DNA of 64,000 bases from an uncultured Treponema sp. (GTDB lineage Bacteria; Spirochaetota; Spirochaetia; Treponematales; Treponemataceae), in the NCBI GenBank assembly GCA_937885175.1, contig CAKZZO010000131.1, positions 1 to 64,000 of the forward strand, read 5' to 3'. Each line of letters opens with the position of its first letter. The stretch's first letter is position 1. Shown one piece after another: positions 52,601-61,329 of the stretch. The notes under the pieces were generated by a model. The model ran no database searches, was not told where the DNA came from, and was given only the letters and a program-made list of their open reading frames with translations. The translations under genes and the position numbers were made by a program.

Positions 52601-53318
52601 CCCCAAAATCATTGGGCAATGACAAGTCTTCGGGAATATCAAGGGCCTCGGGATTCATGTCGCCGGCATTTTCTTTCGGCTCCGTCAAACCTTCGCCGGA
52701 AGCTTCCTCATCGGGAGGTGTCATAAAGGCGCTTAAATCTCCCAAGTCACCCAAATCGTCTCCAGAAGCAGAGCCGCCTACATCCCCCATATCGGGCAGG
52801 TCAGAAGGAGCAGGCTGTACGTCAAAATCATTGGGCATGTCTGGCACAGCAGACCCCGCAGCAGGAATGTCTGGCACATCAGGCCCCGCATCAGCAGTTT
52901 GAGAAGCAGGCGCAAGCGGCTCATCAAGAAAGTCAGACAAATCCGGCATCTCCACGTCATCGGCGGATGGCGCATCTTCTGCAGGAGTGCCCAAAATTGC
53001 CGCGAGTTCCGGGGGCATTTCAACGTCCTCAGAAGCCGCTGCCGTCTCCTCCCCGCCAAAACCGGGAATACCAAGGCTTGCAAGGTCTATATCCTCAGTT
53101 GCTCCCATGTCAACATTGCTTGTATCAGGTGCAGGTGTCTCGTCTTTTGCATTGGGGTCAGGCATACCCAGCGTAAAGTCACTTGAATCATCTACGTCAG
53201 GCACATCGGGAACAGGAAGAAAAACAGGCTTCTCCCCCCTCATCCTGCGGATTTGAACTTCATCGCCGAGATTCTTTATATCTTCGCTGAATTGTCGTAA
53301 TTGACTAAGCCCAGGCAT
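49641..53318 (-). CDS. flcA: Probable periplasmic flagellar collar protein FlcA
   Basis: A 1225-residue protein. Residues 1-590 are an unusually acidic, Asp/Glu/Pro/Ser-rich low-complexity region with repeated short LPDDF and PSMDEL-type pieces, then a charged helical domain. One membrane span lies at about residues 670-690 (AGVLLTIVGFFLFQAG), and a C-terminal TPR array of about 500 residues follows. This cytoplasmic tail, single span and periplasmic TPR layout, and the opening MPGLSQLRQF, match what I know of spirochaete FlcA (Borrelia BB0326 type), which builds the collar around the periplasmic flagellar motor. The assignment is from architecture; a profile search would confirm it. Confidence 0.65.
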   Translation of the reverse strand: MPGLSQLRQFSEDIKNLGDEVQIRRMRGEKPVFLPVPDVPDVDDSSDFTLGMPDPNAKDETPAPDTSNVDMGATEDIDLASLGIPGFGGEETAAASEDVEMPPELAAILGTPAEDAPSADDVEMPDLSDFLDEPLAPASQTADAGPDVPDIPAAGSAVPDMPNDFDVQPAPSDLPDMGDVGGSASGDDLGDLGDLSAFMTPPDEEASGEGLTEPKENAGDMNPEALDIPEDLSLPNDFGADEDLEVPDGLPSMDELLPDEDHENPIALDQAALDALFKPKAKESSEDASVAKTEAESEAGEADLASQPAADGAGDFDLDSLSLPDDFGFSGEEIDMGSETPAEKPAAELQKTEETASSDTELPQDGSTSASDFSMDDFSMDSLPPLDDFAALGGETASESESAMPDAGEDSGEGSGESTGESSLPDDFSMDMGSGTDNAAPSDTSSSADDFTSMFDTSDLDFPEGMGTAPTGEAPDAAMDVPAEMFDTSEMEGLDFSSESGDGGNAGPALPFDSDFPLTGESSGDDFELTDDFEIPGFSDTDTAPDEKKGGFRIDSPDFSKAKADRPPNTLTEEEYEKFKKNLASYPLNLRIAVEDFIVKDEFKDDVIFEVVEKVLKKVSARQLAGHLEKLLDISIDVPRDFERRSVAEYEAYKQSFQYQLKNRILPMAVAGVLLTIVGFFLFQAGKRFVYQPVMASKLYRQGYTMLENNEYPQSEELFQQAVTYRPVKKWFFRYAKGYREHKQFERAAQMYRNILGIFNYDKQAGLEYAQMELYERANYARAEEIVRRSVLDHYINDSAGILLLGDIFLEWAEVDPKKYELARQEYSNLIQLYGGTDLYMSRMMRYFIRTDNLPNVLSLKNRFYSNKKSLGAEDWTELSGYLLDKLYGKLSKTEESLRSSIEDVLDMLETAVKLDPVNPVARYNLSRYFLQNNNDNSARREMQIALDLFEKAPVRTRKNTYREINGNRILGELFARDREYIKAQESYTKGINVYTEEHEKTGLAGDENTGKLYADMGDLDYFITGDMDAALSNYQTALDMENDTPSLNYRIGAIHYNKKNYEKALGSFIKTAETKGADASLLLSLGNTLSLRGDNFAAQGYYSDLITRLNSDRARRVIFNPHVDDDDNVLLDMFVKANNNLGVTLYRLARQTGDSAKNAEALVRLSDSIRAWDAYTRNPETMKRLEGSNLAAQNSKYITHPYSDFEPAIYTDIPKTLDGETALE

Positions 53319-53355
53319 CGCCTTTCATTTTACTCCACATTAAAAGTTGATACAA
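53319..53355 (-). promoter_or_regulatory. flcA promoter, leaderless
   Basis: Minus strand: TTGTAT (53350-53355), 17-base spacer, TAAAAT (53327-53332), GAAAGGCG, ATG 53318. A TTTTTGCA copy lies just upstream of the -35. Confidence 0.6.
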
Positions 53356-53467
53356 GTGCAAAAAGATTTCCACCCATTTATTTCAATTTCGGAAAAAAAA
53401 GAGGCGGTCTTTAGAATAGAATTTTTCTCTTTATATTGCCTATCCTTATTCCGATAATGTGCATAGT

Positions 53468-54184
53468 ATGAAACGACTTTTTATTGCAGTTGTGACTTTT
53501 CTCATAGCCCTTAGTGCCTTTGCAAAAGACGCTGAACCCGAAGAGGATTTATTTGAATTTAACAATCTGGTCTCAGAAATGCAGGGGGTACAGGCTCCCT
53601 ACGTGAAGGGAAATTACCTTGTATTTACCGCCCCCCACAGCTCACGCTACGTGGGCATTGCCTTTGATTTTGAAGGCTACAGGCAGATACATGCATACAA
53701 ACTGCACAATTCCTATGATTTTGAAGGCGAACTTACCGACTCATGGTTCTTTTACGTGCTGGAAAAACCAAAAGGACTGGAATCCATCTCATACCGCATC
53801 GTCATTGACGGTCTGTGGACAACCGACCCCACAAATGCAAACACACGCTACGACACAAGCACAAACCTCTGGGTTTCCCACGTAAACCTGCCCCCCATCG
53901 AAGTAAAGAATACCGAAAGCGTTCCCCAAGGCTACACCCGCTTTGTCTGCTTTGCCCCCACGGGAAAGAAAATCCGCATCGGCGGCACCTTTACCAACTG
54001 GGATTCATGGATTTACGAAATGGTGGAGGTTCAGCGGGGAAAATACCAGCTTGACCTTCCCCTGCCAGCCGGCATCTACTATTACAACTATTACTCTGGC
54101 ATCACCAGTTTCATAGACGAAACAAACCCCGCAAAAGGCTACACGGAAGACGGTCGCATTGCCTCCCGCATTGAGGTAAGATAG
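53468..54184 (+). CDS. Exported protein with a CBM48/isoamylase-N-like domain
   Basis: A 238-residue protein with a Sec signal peptide (MKRLFIAVVTFLIALSAFA). The first mature domain is beta-rich with FTAPHSSRYVGIAFDFEGY and DSWFFYVLEK; the C-terminal domain reads VCFAPTGKKIRIGGTFTNWD, YEMVEV and LPAGIYYYNYYSG, the E-set fold of glycogen-binding CBM48 domains. Start ATG 53468 begins the signal peptide; an in-frame GTG lies at 53459, and a GATAAT -10 (53453-53458) leaves only nine bases before the ATG. A similar two-domain layout is common in treponemal exported proteins; substrate is unknown. Confidence 0.7.
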   Translation: MKRLFIAVVTFLIALSAFAKDAEPEEDLFEFNNLVSEMQGVQAPYVKGNYLVFTAPHSSRYVGIAFDFEGYRQIHAYKLHNSYDFEGELTDSWFFYVLEKPKGLESISYRIVIDGLWTTDPTNANTRYDTSTNLWVSHVNLPPIEVKNTESVPQGYTRFVCFAPTGKKIRIGGTFTNWDSWIYEMVEVQRGKYQLDLPLPAGIYYYNYYSGITSFIDETNPAKGYTEDGRIASRIEVR

Positions 54185-54256
54185 GGGCACTCCCCCACTG
54201 ACGCGGGGTCGCTATGTCCGCCCTTCCGCTTTCGCTCCATACCGCATAAAGCGGTA
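54184..54256. other. Hairpins between convergent genes
   Basis: GGGG-CACT-CCCC at 54184-54195 and TACCGC-ATAAA-GCGGTA at 54240-54256 lie between the exported protein and ffh stops. There is no long T-run. They probably contribute to termination. No gene here. Confidence 0.4.
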
Positions 54257-54273
54257 CTTCGGGGCTACCAGCG

Positions 54274-55611
54274 CTAGTGCAAGCCGCCCATCTGCTGCAT
54301 GATTTTTGCCTGCATGCCTTTGTTGCGGGCCAGTTTTTTCATGGTGAGTTTTGTCTTTTCAAACTGCTTAATCAATTTGTTTACTTCGGCAACACTGGTT
54401 CCACTACCCTTTGCAATGCGCTTACGGCGGCTAGGACCGATAATCAGGTGATTGGCGCGTTCTTTTTTTGTCATGGAAAGAATGATTGCTTCCTGATGCT
54501 TCATGCCGTCCAAATCAACCTTGCTTTCATCAATCTGTCCGCTCAGACCGGGAATCATTTCCATGATTGACTGCATGCTGCCCATCTTTTTGACCCGCTG
54601 AAACTGCTCAAGCATGTCGTCCAGGGTAAACTCGTTGCGGGCCATCTTTTTTTCAAGACGCTGGGCTTCCTCAATCTCCACCGTTTCCTGTGCCTTTTCC
54701 ACAAGAGAAACAATGTCGCCCATGCCCAGAATTCGGCTTGCAATGCGGTCGGGATGAAAGGGCTCAAAATCTTCGGTCTTTTCACCCGTACCGATAAAGA
54801 GAATCGGCTTTTGGGTAATGGTTTTAAGGGAAAGCGCCGCACCGCCGCGGGCATCAGAGTCAAATTTGGTAAGGATTACGCCTGTCAGCCCCAACTGTTC
54901 GTCAAAAGACTTGGCAATGTCCACGGCATTCTGGCCAGTCATTGCATCGGCAACCAGTATGGTCTCCACCGGGTCAATGGCTTTCTTTACGGAAACCAGT
55001 TCCGCCATCATGCTTTCGTCAATCTGAAGGCGACCGGCAGTATCAACGATAATGGTGTCCAGACCGTTTTTGCGGGCATAGTCCAGACCGTTTTTTGCTA
55101 CCTTTACAGCATCCTTTGCGCCGTCTTCCGCATACACGGGCACATTGATTTTTGCCCCCAACTGCTTCAACTGTTCCACAGCGGCAGGGCGAACCAAGTC
55201 ACAGGCAACCAAAAGGGGGCGGCGACCATTCTTTGCCAGTCTCGCAGCCAGTTTGTGGGCAGCAGTCGTCTTACCAGCACCCTGCAAGCCCAGCAAAAGC
55301 ACCACAGACTGCACGTCTGGATTTTTCAGCTGCAAATCGACCTTTGCATCGCCCAGGAGTTTTACAATGCGGTCGTAGATGATTTTTACAAATTGCTGAC
55401 CAGGGTCAACGGCACGCAGGACTTTCTCGCCCTTTGCCTCTTCCACCGTGGCATTCACAAAGCGACGCACAACCCGCAGGTTTACATCCGCTTCAAGCAG
55501 CGCCATTTTTATCTGCTCAACGGTTTCCTCGATGTTTTTTTCGGTAATAGTCGATTTTCCGCTGACGGTGCGAACAATGTCGCTGAATGTGTTGGTCAGT
55601 TTTTCAAGCAT
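54274..55611 (-). CDS. ffh: Signal recognition particle GTPase Ffh
   Basis: A 445-residue SRP54 protein that binds signal sequences and 4.5S RNA and targets membrane proteins. N domain, then G domain with GLQGAGKTTAAHK (P-loop), LVACDLVRPAA, DTAGRL, TKFDSDARGG and IGTGEKTEDFEPF. The M domain contains RRKRIAKGSGTSVAEVN and ends with a short QQMGGLH tail. Last gene of the ndk-gpsA-ffh operon, 24 bases after gpsA. Confidence 0.95.
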   Translation of the reverse strand: MLEKLTNTFSDIVRTVSGKSTITEKNIEETVEQIKMALLEADVNLRVVRRFVNATVEEAKGEKVLRAVDPGQQFVKIIYDRIVKLLGDAKVDLQLKNPDVQSVVLLLGLQGAGKTTAAHKLAARLAKNGRRPLLVACDLVRPAAVEQLKQLGAKINVPVYAEDGAKDAVKVAKNGLDYARKNGLDTIIVDTAGRLQIDESMMAELVSVKKAIDPVETILVADAMTGQNAVDIAKSFDEQLGLTGVILTKFDSDARGGAALSLKTITQKPILFIGTGEKTEDFEPFHPDRIASRILGMGDIVSLVEKAQETVEIEEAQRLEKKMARNEFTLDDMLEQFQRVKKMGSMQSIMEMIPGLSGQIDESKVDLDGMKHQEAIILSMTKKERANHLIIGPSRRKRIAKGSGTSVAEVNKLIKQFEKTKLTMKKLARNKGMQAKIMQQMGGLH

Positions 55612-55635
55612 GTGTATGTCCTTTTTTGTATCAGT

Positions 55636-56694
55636 TTAATTGCTTCCCTGAGGCAGCAGTTCATGCAGAAAGTCCATAGGCGCAATCTCTTTGTTCAGAA
55701 TGCGGTAGAGGCCTTCGCAAATCAAAAGATGCAGTCCGTGTTTTTCGGCAATCTCATGCACAAATTTACAGGCCACCGCACCTTCTGAAAGGTATCCCAC
55801 CTCGGAAATGCGTTCAATCAAATCATCCAGATTCTTAAAGCGGCTCAAAAGGTCAGTCTTAATGATGTCCTGACCAAAGCGACGGTTGCGTCCGTATTTT
55901 GAACGGCAGGTTACGTCCAAATCACCCACGCCCGCAATTGACGTAAAGGTTTCCGCATGAGTGGCTCCCATGGCAAATCCCAAAGCCTGAATCTCGTTCA
56001 AGCCTGCGGCAAGCAAGAGACTTTCCGCATTGTCGCCAAAAATGTCGGAGTGTTCGGCAACAGCATCAAGAGAACCGTAGACAACAGCAATCACGTTCTT
56101 TGCCGCCGCACAAATCTGCACGCCAACCACATCAAGGCTGGAATACGCCATCAAGCCCGGCACACGAAGCAGTTCACGAAAACGAATGGAATTCTTAGGA
56201 TTTTCGCTCGCCGCAATCAAGCCGGTAAGCTTTCCCATGGCAACTTCTTCTGCATGGCTGGGACCAGAAATATAAACCAGAGAGCCTTTGTAACTTGGGG
56301 GCAAGGCATCTTCCAGCGTCTCCAGAATCAACTTGGGGCCGTTGGGAGAAGCCACAAAGCCTTTTGTCAGCACACCAATTGTCGTGCTGCCATCCTGAAT
56401 GCTGGGCACATCAATAAACTGCTGCACCGTGCTCACCAAATAGAGTGACGGACTGGCAAGAATCAGAAATTCCTTGTCAGCGGCAACATGGCGGATATCC
56501 GTAGAAGCCGTAAGATTTTCTGAAAGCGGAAATCCCGGCAAATAGCGTTTGTTTTCGTGCTCAGTATTGATAGCATCCACAACGTCCTGCTCGCGTGCCC
56601 ACACTTCCACCTTGTGACCACCACGTGCCAACGCCTGCGCCAAACCAGAGCCCCACGCTCCTGCGCCAATTACACCAACATTCTTTGCATGCAT
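55636..56694 (-). CDS. gpsA: Glycerol-3-phosphate dehydrogenase [NAD(P)+]
   Basis: A 352-residue enzyme that makes sn-glycerol-3-phosphate from dihydroxyacetone phosphate for phospholipid synthesis. The NAD site GAGAWGSGLAQALA is at the N-terminus; SGPSHAEEVA, the catalytic-lysine block CAAAKNVIAVVYGSLDA and GVGDLDVTCRSKYGRNRRFG follow. AGGGGATAAC precedes the ATG. It lies between ndk and ffh with short gaps. Confidence 0.93.
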   Translation of the reverse strand: MHAKNVGVIGAGAWGSGLAQALARGGHKVEVWAREQDVVDAINTEHENKRYLPGFPLSENLTASTDIRHVAADKEFLILASPSLYLVSTVQQFIDVPSIQDGSTTIGVLTKGFVASPNGPKLILETLEDALPPSYKGSLVYISGPSHAEEVAMGKLTGLIAASENPKNSIRFRELLRVPGLMAYSSLDVVGVQICAAAKNVIAVVYGSLDAVAEHSDIFGDNAESLLLAAGLNEIQALGFAMGATHAETFTSIAGVGDLDVTCRSKYGRNRRFGQDIIKTDLLSRFKNLDDLIERISEVGYLSEGAVACKFVHEIAEKHGLHLLICEGLYRILNKEIAPMDFLHELLPQGSN

Positions 56695-56716
56695 CGTTAT
56701 CCCCTAGCCCAACGAA

Positions 56717-57163
56717 TTAGTACCAGAGCGAACTTTCGTCGTTCCAGTCGATAAGCTCTTCCTGTTTAAAAAACAAATTGATTTCTCTTTCCGCACTTGT
56801 ATCGCTGTCAGAAGCGTGAATGATATTGTGATTAGTATGAGAACAAAAATCTCCACGAATAGTTCCTGGTGCCGCCTCAGAGGGCTTTGTCGCCCCAACA
56901 ACCTTTCGCACCAGCGTTACACAGTCATCACCCTGCCAGACCATAGCCACCACCGGCGCACTGGTAATATAGGAAACCAAATCGTCATAAAAATCCTTAC
57001 CCTTGTGCTCGGCATAATGCTGGGAAGCCAGTTCCGGCGAAATCTGCATGAGCTTTAAGCCAATCAGTTTAAGGCCTTTGTTTTCCAGCCGTGAAATAAC
57101 CTGCCCCACCAGCCTGCGGTTCAAAACGCCTGGCTTACACATTGTAAAAGTTCTCATTGCCAT
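56717..57163 (-). CDS. ndk: Nucleoside diphosphate kinase
   Basis: A 148-residue kinase balancing NDP and NTP pools. It opens AMRTFTMCKPGVLNRRLVGQ and has YAEHKGKDFY, then GATKPSEAAPGTIRGDF and the active-site histidine in NIIHASDS. The TIRGDFCSHTNHN spacing is of the family's usual form. Start ATG 57163 is set by a very good promoter ending six bases upstream; the longer frame would run into the -10 box. First gene of ndk-gpsA-ffh. Confidence 0.93.
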   Translation of the reverse strand: MAMRTFTMCKPGVLNRRLVGQVISRLENKGLKLIGLKLMQISPELASQHYAEHKGKDFYDDLVSYITSAPVVAMVWQGDDCVTLVRKVVGATKPSEAAPGTIRGDFCSHTNHNIIHASDSDTSAEREINLFFKQEELIDWNDESSLWY

Positions 57164-57198
57164 TCTGCTAGTATACCGCACAATTCAGAATTTGACAA
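57164..57198 (-). promoter_or_regulatory. ndk promoter, leaderless
   Basis: Minus strand: TTGTCA (57193-57198), 17-base spacer, TATACT (57170-57175), AGCAGA, ATG 57163. This is the clearest example of a near-consensus promoter that places the transcript start at the ATG. Confidence 0.7.
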
Positions 57199-57272
57199 CA
57201 CACTAGCGCCAGGGCAAACGCATTACAATTCATCGTGTCTGAACATCGGCTGGGCAAATGAAATGTATGTGC

Positions 57273-57489
57273 AGACAAAAAGGGTGTGAGTGGAGGAATT
57301 GCATTGAGCCGCGAAGCGAAAAATGAGGCAGCGTAGGAAAAGTAAGCGGCTGAATGAGCACTCTGAGAGGGCGAGCGAAGCGAGTCCAAGTTCCAATCCT
57401 CTCAGCGTGCGAACCAGACGCGCTTTTCCGTAAGCGGACTCATTTTTCGTTTTTTTGTTGAGCCACATTCGCCTGTGCCCTTTTTGTCT
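57273..57489. repeat. Nested inverted-repeat element with ACAAAAAGGG termini (copy 2)
   Basis: Four perfect nested stems: AGACAAAAAGGG (57273-57284 with 57478-57489), CGAAAAATGAG (57317-57327 with 57439-57449), GGAAAAG (57336-57342 with 57423-57429) and CTGAGAGG (57363-57370 with 57398-57405). The left end continues TGTGAGTGGAG, matching the right end of the element at 37298-37425 in 20 of 21 bases when reversed. This fills most of the 367-base gap between ndk and the next gene; no coding frame is evident. Confidence 0.65.
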
Positions 57490-57530
57490 CTCAGGTGGAT
57501 GCTTTATAATGCACTCGCCCTGTTTCATCC

Positions 57531-58100
57531 TCACTGGCTGCGATAGGGTTTGGTATACTGAAAAAACTTTGGCGCGCGGTAGTCCACATGCCAGCCGCCG
57601 TTAAAAAATCCATTGTCATTGGCCGTGGGACTTACAAAAATCACCTTTGGCGGATTCTTCGTGTCATAGGTAAAGGTATTCGATTCCCATGTCCGCCTCT
57701 GCCCAAGGAGTTGGGAATGGGAATCGCTGTAGCCCTGCTGTTTTTCAAGTGGCGTGTAGACAGAAATCAGGTATTTTCCAGGCTTAGTCAGCAGATGAAG
57801 GATAACGCCACCGGTAAAGCATCCGTCAAAATATCTGTTCAGCATTTTTGGCTCACCCCGCCAGTTAAGAGTCCTCAGTTCATAATACCAGTTATAGGAA
57901 ATATGGGTTATGGAAGCAGAAGCGTCCTTTCCGTCCATGTCAGTAATGCGGATAAGGCAGGGAATATCGTTAAGCACTCCCTTGTTTTCCGGCCGATAAA
58001 TTTGCAGGGAAAAGAGGGGCAAAGCAGACAGAATGATTAGGGCAAAAGCCAGCAGCAGAAACCGAAAACGAAAACCCATGCTCATGCTCTCCTGCCCCAA
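57531..58100 (-). CDS. Exported protein of unknown function downstream of miaB
   Basis: A protein of up to 189 residues with a Sec signal peptide (FLLLAFALIILSALPLFSLQ); the start may be one of three close ATGs, the signal favouring 58085 or 58079. The mature part is beta-rich with SYNWYYELRTLNWRGEP and GGVILHLLTKPGKYLISVYTPLEK, which looks like an Ig-like or PKD-like sandwich, and ends PKFFQYTKPYRSQ. It follows miaB by five bases, so it is the last gene of the folD operon. Not recognised. Confidence 0.65.
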   Translation of the reverse strand: MGQESMSMGFRFRFLLLAFALIILSALPLFSLQIYRPENKGVLNDIPCLIRITDMDGKDASASITHISYNWYYELRTLNWRGEPKMLNRYFDGCFTGGVILHLLTKPGKYLISVYTPLEKQQGYSDSHSQLLGQRRTWESNTFTYDTKNPPKVIFVSPTANDNGFFNGGWHVDYRAPKFFQYTKPYRSQ

Positions 58101-58105
58101 AACCT

Positions 58106-59542
58106 TTAAACGATAGTGCCGCGGAAGGTATTTCCGTTCAGCGAATCAAAATGCACAGTGACAAAGTGACCGATAAGCGACGCATCCCCCTTAAAGGCAA
58201 TACGCTCGTCCCTGTCAGTTTTGGCAAGCACTTCATCCGCATTGTCGCGGCTCTGGCGTTCCACCAGCACTTTTTCAGTTACCCCCACATGCCGCGCCAT
58301 TTCCTTTTGGGTGATTTCCAGCTGAGTGTCGATGATTTTCTGCAGGCGACGTTTCTTTTCGTCCAAAGGCACCTGATTTGTCATGCTTGCGGCAGGAGTT
58401 CCTTCCCGAGGATTAAAATAATACATAAAGGCACTTTCAAACTGCACTTTCTGCATTAAGTCCAGCACTTCCGCCACATCCTCTTCGGTCTCGCCAGGAA
58501 AGCCCAGCATAATGTCCGTGGTCATGGACACATGGGGAATAGCCGCGCGGATACGGTCTACCAGTGCAAGGTAGTCAGCCTTGGTATAGTGGCGGTTCAT
58601 AGCCTTGAGGATGCGGTCGCTTCCGTGCTGTACGGCAAGATGGATTCCCTTGCAGATGCAGTCATTCTTTGCAATCACTTCAATCAACTCATCGCTCAAA
58701 TCCTTGGGATGACTTGAATCAAAACGCACCCACTCAATGGTTGATTTTGTTTCCCGCAAATGGTCTGAGACAATCTGCAAAAGTTCCGGAAATCCTACAA
58801 TCCTATCGCTGGTGTCGGAAGCCGTCATTTTTCCGTGGTAGCTGTTCACGTTCTGTCCCAAAAGCATGATTTCCCGAACACTCCGCTTGGTCAGTTCATC
58901 CACTTCCGCCAGAATTTCGTCCACTGGGCGGCTCACTTCCCTGCCCCGCACATAGGGCACAATGCAGTAGGTACAGAAATTATTGCAGCCGTTCATAATC
59001 GGCACATAGGTTGAAAATGCGCCCGGCTCCGCGGAAATAGGAGCAAATGTGTAGACGGGGTCTTCGGTCACAATGCCGTCCCGCTTATTTACGCTCGCAG
59101 TCTTGTGGGCTACTCCAAATTCGTTTTCAATGTCGTCAATCAAATCGTCCAGATGCTGCTTGGCATAGGTTCCCACCACATAGTCCACCACAGGATAGTC
59201 TCGCCTGAGGCTCTTTAAAAGACGCTCTGCCATACAGCCCATTACCGCAACTTTTATGGGCTTTGGTTTTCCATCGCTCACATACGCGGCAGCCTTTTCC
59301 AGAGACTTGTTTTTTGCATCAGGCTTACATGCCCGTAAAGCCTTGAGTCCCGCGTACCAGCCCAAGCGCCCAAAAATACGGTTTTCCGCCGTGGCCCGCA
59401 CTGAACAGGTATTGATAATCACCACATCGGTCAGTTCCGCGTCCTCGGCACGTGTCCAGCCGCGCTCAATAAATTTCTGCTCGGCCGCCGCACTTTCGGC
59501 AATATTCATCTGACAGCCATAGGTCTCAAAAAAATACGTCAT
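58106..59542 (-). CDS. miaB: tRNA-2-methylthio-N6-dimethylallyladenosine synthase
   Basis: A 478-residue radical-SAM methylthiotransferase that adds the 2-methylthio group to i6A37 of tRNA. The N-terminal cluster cysteines are in ETYGCQMNIAES, INTCSVRATAENR and VMGCMAERL; the radical-SAM motif is GCNNFCTYCIVPYVRGRE. A C-terminal TRAM domain follows (LVERQSRDN). An insert of about 25 residues (LRACKPDAKNKSLEKAAAYV) before VMGCM is unusual. Coupled by an ATGA overlap to folE2. Confidence 0.92.
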   Translation of the reverse strand: MTYFFETYGCQMNIAESAAAEQKFIERGWTRAEDAELTDVVIINTCSVRATAENRIFGRLGWYAGLKALRACKPDAKNKSLEKAAAYVSDGKPKPIKVAVMGCMAERLLKSLRRDYPVVDYVVGTYAKQHLDDLIDDIENEFGVAHKTASVNKRDGIVTEDPVYTFAPISAEPGAFSTYVPIMNGCNNFCTYCIVPYVRGREVSRPVDEILAEVDELTKRSVREIMLLGQNVNSYHGKMTASDTSDRIVGFPELLQIVSDHLRETKSTIEWVRFDSSHPKDLSDELIEVIAKNDCICKGIHLAVQHGSDRILKAMNRHYTKADYLALVDRIRAAIPHVSMTTDIMLGFPGETEEDVAEVLDLMQKVQFESAFMYYFNPREGTPAASMTNQVPLDEKKRRLQKIIDTQLEITQKEMARHVGVTEKVLVERQSRDNADEVLAKTDRDERIAFKGDASLIGHFVTVHFDSLNGNTFRGTIV

Positions 59543-60336
59543 GCTTTATACTCCGTAAAGGCATAGGCATTGTGATTGTGTATGCTCTCTGCGTTTTCAC
59601 ATTCCACGCTAAAATAAGAAAAGGGTTTTTCCGCAGGAAAGTCTCTTAGTGCCAGATACACTTCGCGCACCAGGTCTTCCACAAAGCGGGGATTGTCATA
59701 GGCATGTTCAGTCACCCATTTTTCGTCAGGACGCTTTAAGACACTGTAAAGACCGCAGGAAGCAGCATCTTCCACAGCCGCAATAACGTCCTCAATCCAA
59801 AAAAAGCCCTTGTTCTGCAAGCGTACTTTTACAACCCCCCGCTGATTGTGGGCTCCCCGCTCGCTGATTGCCTTGCTGCAGGGGCAAACCGTGGTTACAG
59901 GAACAGCAATGCCCACATAAAAATTACGCTCGCTTTCTCCCTTTTCTGCAAAGGCACTCACTTCCCCCTCATAGGTACATTCATAGCACATCATGCCCGC
60001 ACTTTCAGAAACCGGTGCAGTCTTTTCTATATAAAAAGGAAAGGTCATGGTGCCAAAGGCTTTCTGGGCATTGAGCGACAAGCGGATTTCTTCCAGCATA
60101 GTCAGAAATTCCTTCATGCCCACATTGTCATGGTGCTGGTGAAAAATCTCCACAAAACGCGACATATGGGTTCCCTTGTAGTCATGGGGCAGATTAACGA
60201 ACAAGTCAATTTGAGCCGTCGTCGCCTGCGTCTTGTGCTTTTTGTCCAGCACGGAAACAGGATAGGACAAGCCCTTTACGCCGACTTTTTGCAGAGGAAT
60301 CTCACGGGTATCTGGCGAACTCTGAACATCAATCAT
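59539..60336 (-). CDS. folE2: GTP cyclohydrolase FolE2
   Basis: A 265-residue type IB GTP cyclohydrolase, the first enzyme of folate (7,8-dihydroneopterin) synthesis, usable with metals other than zinc. It has the metal-site cysteine in [20 protein letters not shown] and a catalytic Glu/His region near [13 protein letters not shown]. The start overlaps folD by four bases. Its presence beside folD makes this a folate-related operon. Confidence 0.92.
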   Translation of the reverse strand: MIDVQSSPDTREIPLQKVGVKGLSYPVSVLDKKHKTQATTAQIDLFVNLPHDYKGTHMSRFVEIFHQHHDNVGMKEFLTMLEEIRLSLNAQKAFGTMTFPFYIEKTAPVSESAGMMCYECTYEGEVSAFAEKGESERNFYVGIAVPVTTVCPCSKAISERGAHNQRGVVKVRLQNKGFFWIEDVIAAVEDAASCGLYSVLKRPDEKWVTEHAYDNPRFVEDLVREVYLALRDFPAEKPFSYFSVECENAESIHNHNAYAFTEYKA

Positions 60337-61217
60337 TTTGCGTCAGCAAGCGTATTTTCCGCCGCTTCAAGGGTGTTGTACATGAGCATGGCAATTGTCA
60401 TGGGACCAACCCCTTTGGGAACAGGCGTAATGTAGCCGGCAATTTCCTTTACGTTTTCAAAGTCCACGTCGCCGCAGAGACGGAAGCCGCTCTTCTTGGT
60501 GGGGTCAGGAATACGGTTTACGCCAACGTCAATCACCGTAGCCCCCGGCTTTACCATATCTGCCGTTACCGTATTGATGTGTCCTGTAGCCGCAATCAAA
60601 ATATCCGCCTGACGGGCAAGTTCCTTTACGTTTTTCGTACCCGTGTGGCAGATAGTTACCGTGGCGTTGTATTCCCGGCGGAGCAGGAGCAGAGAAACCG
60701 GTTTTCCTACAATATTGCTGCGTCCGATTACCACCACGTGGGCACCGTTCATCTTTATGCCCATGCGCTCCAAGAGTACGATAATGCCGTGGGGTGTACA
60801 GGGCAAAAAGGCTTTTTTTCCGATAACAAGGTTTCCCACGTTCACCGGGTGAAAGCCGTCCACATCCTTTGCCGGATCAATGGCCATAATCACCTTGTCT
60901 TCATTAATATGCTTGGGCAGGGGGAGCTGTACCAGAATGCCGTGCACAGAGGAATCTTTATTCAGTTCGTCAATCACCTGCAAGAGTTTTTCTTCGCTTG
61001 TATCTTCCGGCAAATCCACGCTTTTGTCTTTCATGCCTGCTTCTGCCAGAGCCTTTCTTTTGCCGGTCACATAACTGACGCTGGCAGGATTCTGCCCCAC
61101 AAGCACCACGGCAAGGCAGGGCTCAACACCGCGCAGTTTTAATTCCACTACCTTGTCCGCAACACCTGCACGAACATCCTCTGCAATCGCTTTTCCATCA
61201 ATAATAACAGCCGCCAT
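60333..61217 (-). CDS. folD: Methylenetetrahydrofolate dehydrogenase/cyclohydrolase FolD
   Basis: A 294-residue bifunctional enzyme interconverting 5,10-methylene-, methenyl- and 10-formyl-tetrahydrofolate. Motifs: [31 protein letters not shown] (catalytic Lys), [27 protein letters not shown] and [16 protein letters not shown]. The start ATG 61217 has GGAG upstream; the longer upstream frame crosses AT-rich promoter sequence with TATAAT boxes (about 61253-61300) and is not coding. Heads folD-folE2-miaB. Confidence 0.93.
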   Translation of the reverse strand: MAAVIIDGKAIAEDVRAGVADKVVELKLRGVEPCLAVVLVGQNPASVSYVTGKRKALAEAGMKDKSVDLPEDTSEEKLLQVIDELNKDSSVHGILVQLPLPKHINEDKVIMAIDPAKDVDGFHPVNVGNLVIGKKAFLPCTPHGIIVLLERMGIKMNGAHVVVIGRSNIVGKPVSLLLLRREYNATVTICHTGTKNVKELARQADILIAATGHINTVTADMVKPGATVIDVGVNRIPDPTKKSGFRLCGDVDFENVKEIAGYITPVPKGVGPMTIAMLMYNTLEAAENTLADAK

Positions 61218-61329
61218 CGTTTGTCTCCTGTTTCTCGCCTGTAACCGAGTTCTATAATATTTGTTATTATAATTGAAATAATAGCAGTTAAACAATATAA
61301 TAGTGATGATTTTTTCAAGTGAGGATTTT

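Noticed and set aside
53430..53458. A flagellar sigma-28-type promoter (CCGATAAT) before the CBM48-like gene
   Set aside because: No TAAA box at the right distance; the GATAAT fits better as an ordinary -10.
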